Shown here in pieces: positions 16,090-25,475 of a stretch of 64,000 nucleotides of DNA. Made by a program: the position numbers and the translations under genes. Positions within the stretch are counted from its first letter, which is position 1. Every line of letters begins with the position of its first letter. Below the pieces are notes generated by a model. It was given only the letters and a program-made list of their open reading frames with translations, was not told the DNA's origin and searched no databases. The stretch is taken from NCBI GenBank assembly GCA_020062665.1, contig JAGUVW010000068.1:80638-144637 (forward strand), given 5' to 3'. This DNA comes from Pseudomonadales bacterium (GTDB lineage: Bacteria; Pseudomonadota; Gammaproteobacteria; Pseudomonadales; Ketobacteraceae).

Positions 16090-18792
16090 ATGACATCCAA
16101 TACAACTCGGCGGCGCAGTCCGTGCCGTGAGTGGAAGCCGCCCTGCGCATTGGACGCCAAAAGCCTGCTACCCCTGCTGCTCGCCGCGCTACTGTTGCTG
16201 CCCGGCATGCGAGTCTTTGCCGCTGATATTCCTGCCCTGCAAATCGATGACCGGCGCGATCAGTTTGACGTGCGCGCCGGCGAATCCGCCATGCTGCTGG
16301 ACGAGTCAGACACCCTCGACATCGCCGCCATTCTGCAGCGGAGCGAACAATTCGAACCGGTGGACAAAGATGTGCTCAACCTGGGTCATACCGATGCGTC
16401 GGTGTGGTTGCACCTGAAGCTGGCCGTCGCCGCCGACACCCGCGAGCACCTGACCTGGCTGTTGCATCTCAAATTCCCGCTGCTCGAGCGCGTCGACATC
16501 TATTCCGTGCTGGACGGCCGCATCCACGAGCAATTCAGCATCGGTTACTCGCTGCCGATGATGGCGCGGGCGCTGCCGTCGCGCAGTTTCGCCCAGCCTT
16601 TGCAGTTCGAGCCCGGCAAACAGTACGACATCTACCTGAACATCATGCGCAAGGGCGGCAATGTGCAGGCGCCGCTCAGCTTCGCCACACCCACCGCATT
16701 TTTTATCACCGAAACCACCCAGAACCATGTGATGGGACTGTACGTCGGCGTGATGATCGCGATGATCATCTACAACTTCTTCCTGCTGTTCAGCGTCGGC
16801 AGCCGCACCTATTTCTATTACATCCTCTACATCACGTTCAGCATCCTGATCATTCAGACCCTCACTGGCACCGGCTATCTGTTCCTGTGGCCGGACTATC
16901 CGCAACTGAATCCCTACATGGCGCAGGTCACGGCAGTGCTGGCGGTGATCAGTGGACTGCTGTTCGTGCGCAATTTCGTGAAATTCGAACGCTACGGCCA
17001 GTGGATGGTGCACCTGACCCACGCCGCGATCGCGCTGGGTGTGTTGCTGGTGGCGGCGCGTTTGCTGACAGACAATTTCCTCAGCCTGGAAATCACCGCA
17101 TACTGCGGGCTGGTCTGCACCATCATGCCGGTGGCGGTGTTCATGTGCTGGCGTCAGGGTTCGCGCCAGGCCGGATTTTTCCTGCTGGCCTGGGCCGCAT
17201 TGCTGGTGGGCACCGTGATGTTCACACTGACCTTGCTGGGCGTGCTGCCGTCGAACGCCTTCACTACCCAGAGCGTGATGTTCGGTTCCGCCGCCGAAGT
17301 ATTGTTGCTGTCACTGGGCCTGGCGGATCGCATCAATCACGAGCGGCGGGAAAAATACCGCGCGCTGCAGGAACAGAACAACACCATGCTGCGCCTGAAG
17401 GAAGCCGAGGATCGCCTGGTGCATCGCGCGCTGCACAATCGCATCACCGGCCTGCCCAACCGTACCTTTCTGCGCACTGCGCTCGACAACCTGCTGGTGG
17501 CGGAACAGGATCGGCTGCGCTTCTCGCTGCTGCTGATCAGTCTCAACAACTTCCACGAATTCAACAAAACGCTGGGACACAGCAACGGCGACGCGATTCT
17601 GCGCATCATCACCGAGCGGCTGTCGCGGCTGGCGCAATCAGTGCACGGCGTGATCCCCATCGAACGCACGGAGCTGCGCCAATACTATGTGGCGGGTGTC
17701 GAAGGCGTCACGTTTGCGGTGATGCTGGAACTTCGTTCCATTTCTGAACAGCATGACATCGTGCAGAATCTGCTGCTCAATCTGGAAAAACCGTTCGAAT
17801 ATCACAACCTGACCCTGGACGTGGATGCCACCTGCGGCATCGCCCACTTCCCGGACAATGGCAAGACCAGCGAAGACCTGCTGCGCAACGCCCACATCGC
17901 ACTGGAAGCCGCCAGCAGCAACAAGCAGAAACTCGCGGAATACTGCCCCGAGATCGATCCCTACAACGCCCGCCGCCTGTCCCTGCTGGGCGAGCTGCGT
18001 CATGCCATCGAAAACAATTCGCTGCAGCTGTATTTCCAGCCGCAGATTTCGCTGAAGGATTTTTCCGTCGCCGGCGCCGAAGTGCTGATACGCTGGATTC
18101 ACCCGGAGTATGGCTTTATCCCGCCGGATGAATTCATTCCCCTGGCGGAACGTACCGGTGTGATTCATCCTCTCACCTACTGGATCTGTAGCCAGGCTTT
18201 TGAATTCAAACGCAGCCTTGAAGCGCAGGGCATCGACATTCATCTGTCGATCAACATATCCGCGCGCAATCTGCAGGATCCGCATTTTGTCCGCGAGGTC
18301 GCACGACTGGCGGACGAGGTGGGCATCTCGCTCAAGCGCATCATCATGGAACTGACCGAGACCGCAGTGATGACCGATCCGGAAGATGCGCTGCGGGTCA
18401 TGAAGGAATTGAATGGCCAGGGCGTGCGCCTGTCCATCGATGATTTCGGCACCGGCTATTCATCGCTGTCGTACCTGAAGCAGCTGCCGGTGGACGAGAT
18501 CAAGATCGACCGCAGCTTCGTGATGGAAATGGTGAAGAACAACGACGACCAGGTGATCGTGCACACCACGCTCACCATGGGCCACAACCTGAGCATGGAA
18601 GTGGTGGCCGAAGGCATCGAGGACGCCAACACACTGCGCACGCTGCGGGACATGGGCTGCGATCTGGCGCAGGGCTACCACATCGCGCGTCCCATGCCGG
18701 CCGCGGATTTCTTTACCTGGATGGCGAAGTACCGGGCGTCACTGCACAGCGACGCTGCGGCGCCGGATCTGCGCGTGAAAAGCGGTGGCTGA
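16090..18792 (+). CDS. 7TMR-DISM sensor with degenerate GGDEF and intact EAL domain
   Basis: 900 residues from ATG at 16090; the start is not certain. A signal or TM segment at about 17-42 precedes a periplasmic DISMED2-type domain (about 50-190), seven membrane segments (about 207-417), a short coiled coil, a GGDEF-like domain (about 445-610) and an EAL domain (about 627-880). The GGDEF motif is replaced by AGVEGVTF, so cyclase activity is unlikely. The EAL domain keeps EVLIRW, SINISARNL, ELTETAVM, DDFGTGYSS and EIKID, so c-di-GMP phosphodiesterase activity is expected. A paralogue lies at 35354-37921. Confidence 0.9.
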   Translation: MTSNTTRRRSPCREWKPPCALDAKSLLPLLLAALLLLPGMRVFAADIPALQIDDRRDQFDVRAGESAMLLDESDTLDIAAILQRSEQFEPVDKDVLNLGHTDASVWLHLKLAVAADTREHLTWLLHLKFPLLERVDIYSVLDGRIHEQFSIGYSLPMMARALPSRSFAQPLQFEPGKQYDIYLNIMRKGGNVQAPLSFATPTAFFITETTQNHVMGLYVGVMIAMIIYNFFLLFSVGSRTYFYYILYITFSILIIQTLTGTGYLFLWPDYPQLNPYMAQVTAVLAVISGLLFVRNFVKFERYGQWMVHLTHAAIALGVLLVAARLLTDNFLSLEITAYCGLVCTIMPVAVFMCWRQGSRQAGFFLLAWAALLVGTVMFTLTLLGVLPSNAFTTQSVMFGSAAEVLLLSLGLADRINHERREKYRALQEQNNTMLRLKEAEDRLVHRALHNRITGLPNRTFLRTALDNLLVAEQDRLRFSLLLISLNNFHEFNKTLGHSNGDAILRIITERLSRLAQSVHGVIPIERTELRQYYVAGVEGVTFAVMLELRSISEQHDIVQNLLLNLEKPFEYHNLTLDVDATCGIAHFPDNGKTSEDLLRNAHIALEAASSNKQKLAEYCPEIDPYNARRLSLLGELRHAIENNSLQLYFQPQISLKDFSVAGAEVLIRWIHPEYGFIPPDEFIPLAERTGVIHPLTYWICSQAFEFKRSLEAQGIDIHLSINISARNLQDPHFVREVARLADEVGISLKRIIMELTETAVMTDPEDALRVMKELNGQGVRLSIDDFGTGYSSLSYLKQLPVDEIKIDRSFVMEMVKNNDDQVIVHTTLTMGHNLSMEVVAEGIEDANTLRTLRDMGCDLAQGYHIARPMPAADFFTWMAKYRASLHSDAAAPDLRVKSGG

Positions 18793-18797
18793 CGACG

Positions 18798-20534
18798 TCA
18801 GCGGATTTTTTCCACTTCCGCACCATTACCCGCTTCCGGCTCGATGATCGGCCCATAGTCCCAGTCCCGCACACTCTGCACGATCAGATTCACATCGTCC
18901 TCCGGCACGTTCAGCATCTGCAACGCGGTGGCGCCCAGACGCAGGCTGGATTCGATGGTTTCCGGATAGGCCTGCGCCGCACCGGCTTCGATCAGCCGTT
19001 TGCTGGATTCCAGATCCCGCGCCCGCGCGATCACCGGCACCTGGGGATAGCTGTGTCCAAACACGGAAACCGCCCGCAGTGTCGACGGTGAATGATCCAC
19101 CGTGATGACCACCAGCGACGCCCGCTCGGCATGAATGGCGCTGAGAAACTCCGGATCGGAAATATCGCCATACAGCACCCGGTGCCCGTCGATGCGACCC
19201 TGCATCACCCGCCGCGAATCGGTGTCGAACGCCAGATATGGAATGCCGCGCGCCTGCAGCAATGCCGCAATGGTGTAACCGACGCGGCCGTAGCCACCGA
19301 TCAGCACGGTCTGCTCCGACGGATCGAGCACCGGCGTCTCCGCCGCTGCATCCTGGGGTTCCTTCGTGTGCAGGCGCGCCAACGCCTGGCCAATGGGCAG
19401 GTTGAAGCGGATCAGCACCGCACCCAGGATCATGGAGAACAGCACCGCCGCCAGCGTAATCTGGCCCAGCTGGGTTTCGATGGCCGAGGAGTTGATCGCA
19501 ATGGCCAGCAACGCAAAACCGAATTCACCCCCCACCGCCAGCAGCAATCCGGTGCGCCAGGCAGTGACGCTGTCGATACCGCTGCGTCGCACCATCACCC
19601 CCACAATCAGGATTTTGCTCAGCATGAGCAGGCCCGCGCCCAGCAATGCCCAGTGCCAGATGTTGGTCAGCGCCTGCAGATCGATCAGCATGCCGATGCC
19701 GACGAAGAACAGCCCCAGCAACACATCCCGAAACGGGCGAACGCTGGATTCCACCTGATGGCGGAATTCGGTTTCCCCCAGCATCATGCCCGCCAGAAAC
19801 GCGCCAAAGGCCAGCGACAATCCCAGGCTGCTGGTAGCCCAGGCCGCCAGCAACGCCACCAGCAAGACCGCCAGGGTCAGCACTTCCGGCGAACGCTGTG
19901 TGGTCACCAGATGAAACAGCGGCCGCAACAACCAGCGCCCGACAAAAAACACGATGGCAAAGGCAGCCACCGCCTTGGCCAGCGCCCACCCCAGATCCGC
20001 TGCCAGGGAATCTGCACTCGCCGCCAGCCCCAGCGCCGGAATCACAATCAGGAACGGCACCGCTGTCACGTCCTGGAACACCGACATGGCCAGGCCGAGG
20101 CGGCCGTGATGGCTGTTTTCCTCGCCCTGCTCCGCCAGCTGGCTGCCGATAATGGTGGACGACGACTGGGCGAACACTGCCCCGATGACAAAGGCCGCGA
20201 TGGCCTGCAAGCCGGCCAGCCACAGAATCAGGAACACCATCGCCGTGGTCAGCGCCACCTGCGCTGTTCCCAGGCCCAGCACCTGATGGCGCAGCGCATG
20301 CAACTGCGGCAGCGAGTAATTCAAACCAATGGTAAACAGCAGGAACACCACGCCGAACTCCGCCAGTGGGCCGTATTCCGCCACATTGACGGTAGGCCCC
20401 ATGGTGTGCGGCCCCAGCAGCACCCCCACCAGCAGATAACCCAGACTGGTGGGAATATGCAGGCGCTGGAACAGCACCACCACCGCAACCGCCACCCCCA
20501 GCAACAACAGGATTTCTGACAATGCCTCCATCAT
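18798..20534 (-). CDS. CPA2-family cation:proton antiporter (KefB/YbaL type) with RCK domain
   Basis: 578 residues: about twelve membrane segments (1-385), then a Rossmann-type RCK/TrkA-N domain (about 402-520; VLIGGYGRVGYTIAALLQARG). Sequence landmarks are LGYLLVGVLLGP and GEFGFALLAIAIN. Family members exchange K+ or Na+ for protons under nucleotide or glutathione control. The start codon directly abuts the stop of phhB upstream, so the two are one operon. Whether it is glutathione-gated like KefB/C cannot be judged by eye. Confidence 0.9.
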   Translation of the reverse strand: MMEALSEILLLLGVAVAVVVLFQRLHIPTSLGYLLVGVLLGPHTMGPTVNVAEYGPLAEFGVVFLLFTIGLNYSLPQLHALRHQVLGLGTAQVALTTAMVFLILWLAGLQAIAAFVIGAVFAQSSSTIIGSQLAEQGEENSHHGRLGLAMSVFQDVTAVPFLIVIPALGLAASADSLAADLGWALAKAVAAFAIVFFVGRWLLRPLFHLVTTQRSPEVLTLAVLLVALLAAWATSSLGLSLAFGAFLAGMMLGETEFRHQVESSVRPFRDVLLGLFFVGIGMLIDLQALTNIWHWALLGAGLLMLSKILIVGVMVRRSGIDSVTAWRTGLLLAVGGEFGFALLAIAINSSAIETQLGQITLAAVLFSMILGAVLIRFNLPIGQALARLHTKEPQDAAAETPVLDPSEQTVLIGGYGRVGYTIAALLQARGIPYLAFDTDSRRVMQGRIDGHRVLYGDISDPEFLSAIHAERASLVVITVDHSPSTLRAVSVFGHSYPQVPVIARARDLESSKRLIEAGAAQAYPETIESSLRLGATALQMLNVPEDDVNLIVQSVRDWDYGPIIEPEAGNGAEVEKIR

Positions 20535-20879
20535 TCAGCGCGCACCACCCACCACTTCATCGGTTCTCGCCGCCAGGATGAAATCCGTCTTGTGCAGCCC
20601 CTTGATCTTGTGGGTCCACCAGGTCACCGTCACCTTGCCCCACTCGGTCAGAATGGCAGGATGGTGACCGGCGGCCTCCGCCAGCGCGCCCACCCGGTTG
20701 GTAAACGCCAGCGCCTGGGCGAAATCAGCAAAGCTGAACACCCGCTCCAGCTGCAGAATCCCGTCCCGTGTCACCGGCGTCCAGTCCGGAATCTGTTGCA
20801 GCAGTTCTTTCAACTCCGCATCGCCCACCCTCGGCGCATCCGCCCGGCAGGCCTCGCACACCTGTTCACTCAGTTTCAT
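20535..20879 (-). CDS. phhB: Pterin-4a-carbinolamine dehydratase
   Basis: 114 residues from ATG at 20879. The family motif is complete: [43 protein letters not shown]. The enzyme dehydrates the carbinolamine made by phenylalanine hydroxylase so that the tetrahydropterin cofactor can be recycled; homologues also act in molybdopterin metabolism. No phenylalanine hydroxylase gene is in this window. It is the first gene of a two-gene unit with the CPA2 antiporter, with zero spacing, an odd pairing. Confidence 0.95.
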   Translation of the reverse strand: MKLSEQVCEACRADAPRVGDAELKELLQQIPDWTPVTRDGILQLERVFSFADFAQALAFTNRVGALAEAAGHHPAILTEWGKVTVTWWTHKIKGLHKTDFILAARTDEVVGGAR

Positions 20880-21089
20880 AACGCTTCTCCCACTGACGAC
20901 TATTATTGCTATCAGGCACAGGGACAGCCTTTCCCCCGCCGCGTTCACCAAACGCCTGATTCAAACGCCCGTTGGCTTAACTGACAGCCAGAACGAATTC
21001 CCTTGCCAATGGCCACGACCGGCCGTTCGTGCACACTCGCACACCTATAAAAGCCCATCAACCCGGAATCACAAGAAGGAAGCAGTGCC

Positions 21090-22910
21090 ATGCCCCAGTA
21101 TAAAGCGCCCCTGCGTGATATGAGCTTCGTGATGAATGAAGTGCTGGACTACCCCAGCCATTTCGCCAAGCTGCCCAGCGCCGAACTGACCACCCCCGAC
21201 ACGGTGGAAGCCATTCTGGCAGAGTGCGCCAAATTCTGTGAGGAAGTGCTGTCCCCCCTCAACCAGACCGGCGACGCCGAAGGCTGCACCTTCGAAGGCG
21301 GCGACGTGCAGACCCCCAAGGGCTTCAAGCAAGCCTACGACCAGTTCTGCCAGGGCGGCTGGCAGGGGCTGTCGCACCCGGAAGAATACGGCGGCCAGGG
21401 CTTGCCCCTGTCCCTGTCCGTCTTCAAGTCCGAAATGATCGGCACCGCCAACTGGTCCTGGGGCATGTACCCCGGCCTGAGTCTGGGCGCCATGAACACC
21501 ATCTTCATGCACGGCACCGATGAACAGAAAAACCTGTATCTGCCCAAGATGGTGGAAGGCAGCTGGGCCGGCACCATGTGCCTCACCGAACCCCAGTGCG
21601 GCACCGACCTGGGCCAGGTGAAAACCAAAGCCGAACCCAACGCCGACGGCAGCTACGCTATCTCCGGCACCAAGATCTTCATTTCCTCCGGCGAGCACGA
21701 TCTCACCGAGAACATCATCCACATCGTGCTGGCGCGCCTGCCGGATGCGCCCGCCGGCACCAAGGGTATTTCCCTGTTCATCGTGCCCAAGTTCACCAGT
21801 GATGCGCAGGGCAACAACCTGCAGCGCAATGCCGTGACCTGCGGCTCGCTGGAACACAAGATGGGCATCCGCGCCTCCGCCACCTGCGTGATGAATTTCG
21901 ACAAGGCCACCGGCTACCTGATCGGCCCGCCCAACAAGGGCCTGGAGTGCATGTTCACCTTCATGAACTCCGCTCGCGTGGGCACGTCGCTGCAGGGCCT
22001 GGGCGCGGCGGAACTGTCCTACCAGGGCGCACTGCCCTACGCCAAGGAGCGTCTGTCCATGCGTTCCCTGAGCGGCAAGAAAGCCCCCGACAAAGTGGCC
22101 GACCCGATCATCTGCCACGGTGACGTGCGCCGCATGCTGCTGACCCAGAAAGCCTTCGCTGAAGGTGGCCGCGCCATGGTGTACTACGCCGCCAAATACG
22201 CGGACTTCATGCTGTATGGCAAAACCCAGGAAGAAAAAGACGAAGCGGATGACCAGCTCGGCTTCCTCACCCCGATTCTGAAAGCGTTCCTCACCGAAAC
22301 CGGCCTGGAAGCGGCCAACCTGGGCATGCAGGTGTACGGTGGCCACGGCTACATCAAGGAGTGGGGCATGGAGCAGATCGTGCGCGACACCCGCATCGCC
22401 ACCCTGTACGAAGGCACCACTGGCATCCAGGCGCTGGATCTGCTGGGCCGCAAAGTGCTGCTGGGCAAAATGAAAACCCTGAAAGCCTTCACCTTCGAAG
22501 TGCAGAAATTCTGCAAGGACAAGGGCCTGATTTCCGGCAACCCGCACAAAAAGGAAATGAACCGCTTCATCTGGCCGCTGCTGAAATACACCACCAACTG
22601 GCAACAGTACAGCGTGCGTCTGGCGCTGCGGGCGCGCAAGAATTTCGACGCGGTGGGCTGCGCGTCCTACGACTACCTGATGTATTCCGGCTACGTGAGC
22701 ATGGCGTACTTCTGGGCGATGATGGCGCAGACCGCCTACGAAAAACTGGCGGCCGGCACCGACCAACCGGAGTTCTACAAAGCCAAGATCCAGACCGCGG
22801 AATTCTATTTCGAGCGTCTGCTGCCGCGCGCCAAAGCCCACGCGGAATGCATGATGGCATCACCCAAGTCGCTGATGAAAATGAAGGAGGAGCACTTCTC
22901 GTTCCTCTGA
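21090..22910 (+). CDS. Large acyl-CoA dehydrogenase (DmdC-like, with C-terminal extension)
   Basis: 606 residues, longer than classical acyl-CoA dehydrogenases (about 380) because of an N-terminal MPQYKAPLRDMSFVMNEVLDY segment and an extra C-terminal helical domain of about 130 residues. FAD and substrate landmarks are MCLTEPQCGTDLG, ISGTKIFISSGEHDL and the catalytic-Glu region YEGTTGIQALDLLGRK. Such enzymes oxidise medium or long acyl-CoAs, or 3-methylmercaptopropionyl-CoA in the DMSP pathway; no other DMSP gene is nearby, so ordinary beta-oxidation is likelier. It is a single-gene unit with its own terminator. Confidence 0.92.
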   Translation: MPQYKAPLRDMSFVMNEVLDYPSHFAKLPSAELTTPDTVEAILAECAKFCEEVLSPLNQTGDAEGCTFEGGDVQTPKGFKQAYDQFCQGGWQGLSHPEEYGGQGLPLSLSVFKSEMIGTANWSWGMYPGLSLGAMNTIFMHGTDEQKNLYLPKMVEGSWAGTMCLTEPQCGTDLGQVKTKAEPNADGSYAISGTKIFISSGEHDLTENIIHIVLARLPDAPAGTKGISLFIVPKFTSDAQGNNLQRNAVTCGSLEHKMGIRASATCVMNFDKATGYLIGPPNKGLECMFTFMNSARVGTSLQGLGAAELSYQGALPYAKERLSMRSLSGKKAPDKVADPIICHGDVRRMLLTQKAFAEGGRAMVYYAAKYADFMLYGKTQEEKDEADDQLGFLTPILKAFLTETGLEAANLGMQVYGGHGYIKEWGMEQIVRDTRIATLYEGTTGIQALDLLGRKVLLGKMKTLKAFTFEVQKFCKDKGLISGNPHKKEMNRFIWPLLKYTTNWQQYSVRLALRARKNFDAVGCASYDYLMYSGYVSMAYFWAMMAQTAYEKLAAGTDQPEFYKAKIQTAEFYFERLLPRAKAHAECMMASPKSLMKMKEEHFSFL

Positions 22911-22999
22911 AATTAAAAGCGCGATTCCTGACGACTGATTCAACGCAACTGAATCAGCAATACCGACTCCATTCAACCCACCTCGCACTGGGTTTTTTC

Positions 23000-23027
23000 G
23001 CCCTCCCATCCCGGAGGGCTTTTTTTT
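23000..23027 (+). terminator. Rho-independent terminator of the acyl-CoA dehydrogenase gene
   Basis: Stem GCCCTCC / GGAGGGC with a six-base loop, followed by eight consecutive T. It lies about 90 bases after the stop codon. It is a textbook intrinsic terminator on the plus strand. Confidence 0.9.
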
Positions 23028-23108
23028 GTCCGCCTGATCATCAATCCACCCGCATTTTGATTGTGACCAAATAGTCGGTTCACGTTACAAAATGACTACA
23101 CGCCTAAT

Positions 23109-23146
23109 TTGACGATAGTTGTTGTCAGAATGTAGATTGACAACAA
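23109..23146 (+). promoter_or_regulatory. Promoter and inverted-repeat operator before the CocE-type hydrolase gene
   Basis: TTGACG (23109-23114) and TAGATT (23133-23138), spaced 18 bases, form a plausible promoter. Overlapping its -10 is a perfect inverted repeat, TTGTTGTCA (23119-23127) and TGACAACAA (23138-23146), with a 10-base spacer. The arrangement suggests repression of the hydrolase gene that starts at 23223. The TetR gene at 25476-26126 is one candidate regulator, but I see no second copy of the repeat at its own promoter. Confidence 0.45.
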
Positions 23147-23222
23147 ACGCAGTCGGAAAGACGCGACCAAAACGAAGCGCAACCAAGCGCCACATACCAA
23201 TAAGACAGAAAAACAATAACCA

Positions 23223-25397
23223 ATGGGAATGCATCTGATGAGACGGTCTGACTCACTGCGCAGTGACGCGCTTGACCCGATTTCGACAACCACCGCCACC
23301 TTGGCGAACAGCGTTGGCAAACGCGTACTGCAAGGCTGCCTGATTCTTGCCGCTGCCAGCCTGCTGATGGCCTGCTCCGGCGGTGATTCGTCGAAGGACA
23401 GCCCTGCGTCCAGCGGCGGACTGGAACCCCGCTCGACCGTCACGCCCCCCGCACCGGACGACACCCAGACGCCCGCCGAATCCGATCCACCCGCACTCGA
23501 CGCTGACGGAGAAGATGCGCTCGACGCCATCGGCGGCGGCATGTACTACCGGACACCGGAATATCCCCGAGTGGTCAACCTGCCCTTGCAGTTCATCACC
23601 AGCGTCAACGGTCGCCAGCTCAGCGTACGGGTCACACTGCCGGCCAATGCCGACGGCACCCCTGCGGAAGGCCCCTTCCCGGTGATCCTGACCCAGTCCG
23701 CCTACAACACCAATCTGCTCGGCACCCTGTTCCTGGGCATACCGGGCAATCTGCTGCTGGGGGCTCCCGACTCCTTTGTCGTACGCCGCGGCTACGCGCA
23801 GGTGGCAGTGGATGCCATGGGCACGGGGGCCTCGGAAGGTGGCTGGGAATTGCTGGGCGAAGACGAGCAGCAAGGCTTTGCCGATGCGGTGGACTGGGTC
23901 GACACTCAACCCTGGTCGAACGGCAAACTGGGCGTGGCAGGCGTGTCCTACATGGCGATCAGTTCGCTGTTTGCGGCACAACGGCGGCCGGATTCCATCG
24001 ACGCGGTTTTCGCCAGCCTGCCGATGGGCGACGCCATGCGCGGCACCGTGGGCATTGGCGGCATGATCAACACCAATTTCATGAGTCAGTGGATGTTCAT
24101 CACCCACGCACTGGCCACCCAGAACATTCCCACCATGCTGCTCAATCCGAACTACATGTCGCAGCTGATCCGCACCACCGATGAACACGTCGCCCAGATC
24201 GACAACTACCACCTGCCACTGATCAACGCTGCTCTGGACGGCGCACCCTATGTGACCTACGACGGTGATTTCTGGCGCCTGCGTTCGCCCATCGAAAACA
24301 TCGACAAGGTCAAGGCCCCCACCTTCTTCTTCGCCGCACTGGACGATCTGTTCCAGCGTGATGTGCCGATGATGTACGAAGCGCTGAAAAACAACGGCGT
24401 GGACACACGTCTGGTGGTATTCAACGGCACCCATATCCAGAATTTTCTGATGCCCCATATCGGGAACACCCAGGTGCCGCCCATCGACTTCCTGCTGCTG
24501 CAGTGGTTCGACAAATACCTCAAGGGCATGGACACCCACACCGAGCAGCTGGCCTCGGTGGTGCAGCATGTGAAGAACTATCCCACCGCCAGCACGCCGG
24601 AGCCGTTCCGCAATGACAGCTTCGCCGCCACCACCAGCTGGCCACACCCGGATGCGTCTCCGGAGCGCTGGTTCCTGCGCGGCGACATGGCCATGACCAA
24701 AACCCCGCCCAGCAGCGATGAAAGCGGCCCTGTCATGACCCAGCCACCCCATCCGGTGGGCAGTGCCTACAAGAGCGACGCCCTGATTGTGTTCGATGTG
24801 CATATCAACGACGGCACCCGCTGCTCCCGCAGCTATCTGCAGTGGGTATTGGGCATCGACATTCCCAAGAACTGTCACTACAACACCAACAACACCGAAC
24901 AGCAGCGGCTGGTATTCGACACCGCCCCGATGGAAGAAGACTACTACATCAACGGCCCCATCCAGGCGGACATCTGGATCTCCAGCAACGTCACCGAAGC
25001 GGTGGTAGCCGTGCAGATCGAAGCCGTTTTCGAAAACCAGTCACAACCCATCACCAACGGCCAGCTGCTGGCGTCGGGCCGCGCGGTGAATGAATCCCGC
25101 TCCCGCTTCCTGAAGGGTGAAATGATCCAGCCGTACCACTACTTTCTGGAAGAAACCAGCCAGCCACTGGTGCCCGGCGAAATCGTGAAGCTGCCCGTCG
25201 AAATCTTCGCGACCAGCGCGATCATTCCCAAAGGCGCCAAACTGCGCGTGTCCATCAGTCCCAGCAACCAGGCGCAAGCCATGCTGAACTATCCGCGCCA
25301 GGCAGCAGCGGAAAACGGCATCACGACGATCCACATCAGCCCGGATCACCCCTCCAGTGTGGTGTTGCCGATCGTGCCCACCAGCGCGCTGAACTGA
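23223..25397 (+). CDS. CocE/NonD-family (peptidase S15-like) hydrolase, lipoprotein
   Basis: 724 residues. A long N-terminal region precedes a lipoprotein signal ending LLMAC (Cys51), then a low-complexity Ser/Pro/Asp linker to about residue 90. The catalytic alpha/beta hydrolase domain has nucleophile Ser242 in GVAGVSYMAIS, with Asp in FFAALDDLFQRD and His in FNGTHIQNF. The C-terminal part (about 500-720) is the jelly-roll domain of X-prolyl dipeptidyl peptidases and cocaine esterase. It is predicted to hydrolyse esters or amides at the outer membrane or cell surface; the substrate is unknown. A downstream start at 23238 (MRRSDS) is equally possible. Confidence 0.88.
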   Translation: MGMHLMRRSDSLRSDALDPISTTTATLANSVGKRVLQGCLILAAASLLMACSGGDSSKDSPASSGGLEPRSTVTPPAPDDTQTPAESDPPALDADGEDALDAIGGGMYYRTPEYPRVVNLPLQFITSVNGRQLSVRVTLPANADGTPAEGPFPVILTQSAYNTNLLGTLFLGIPGNLLLGAPDSFVVRRGYAQVAVDAMGTGASEGGWELLGEDEQQGFADAVDWVDTQPWSNGKLGVAGVSYMAISSLFAAQRRPDSIDAVFASLPMGDAMRGTVGIGGMINTNFMSQWMFITHALATQNIPTMLLNPNYMSQLIRTTDEHVAQIDNYHLPLINAALDGAPYVTYDGDFWRLRSPIENIDKVKAPTFFFAALDDLFQRDVPMMYEALKNNGVDTRLVVFNGTHIQNFLMPHIGNTQVPPIDFLLLQWFDKYLKGMDTHTEQLASVVQHVKNYPTASTPEPFRNDSFAATTSWPHPDASPERWFLRGDMAMTKTPPSSDESGPVMTQPPHPVGSAYKSDALIVFDVHINDGTRCSRSYLQWVLGIDIPKNCHYNTNNTEQQRLVFDTAPMEEDYYINGPIQADIWISSNVTEAVVAVQIEAVFENQSQPITNGQLLASGRAVNESRSRFLKGEMIQPYHYFLEETSQPLVPGEIVKLPVEIFATSAIIPKGAKLRVSISPSNQAQAMLNYPRQAAAENGITTIHISPDHPSSVVLPIVPTSALN

Positions 25398-25402
25398 AAC
25401 GC

Positions 25403-25431
25403 AAACAGGCCCGAAACGGGCCTGTTTTTTT
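25403..25431. terminator. Bidirectional terminator between CocE-type hydrolase and TetR
   Basis: Perfect stem AAACAGGCCCG / CGGGCCTGTTT with a three-base AAA loop, flanked by A-rich sequence on the left and a T-run on the right. It starts five bases after the hydrolase stop and 45 bases from the end of the convergent TetR gene, so it may serve both. Confidence 0.9.
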
Positions 25432-25475
25432 CGTTCATTGCGTATCCGGTTCGCATCCGGTTTGAGGTCTCAGCT

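Noticed and set aside
16404..17747. 447-residue plus-strand frame inside the first DISM-EAL gene
   Set aside because: Out-of-frame Arg/Pro/Gly-rich shadow; the overlapping frame has intact domain motifs.
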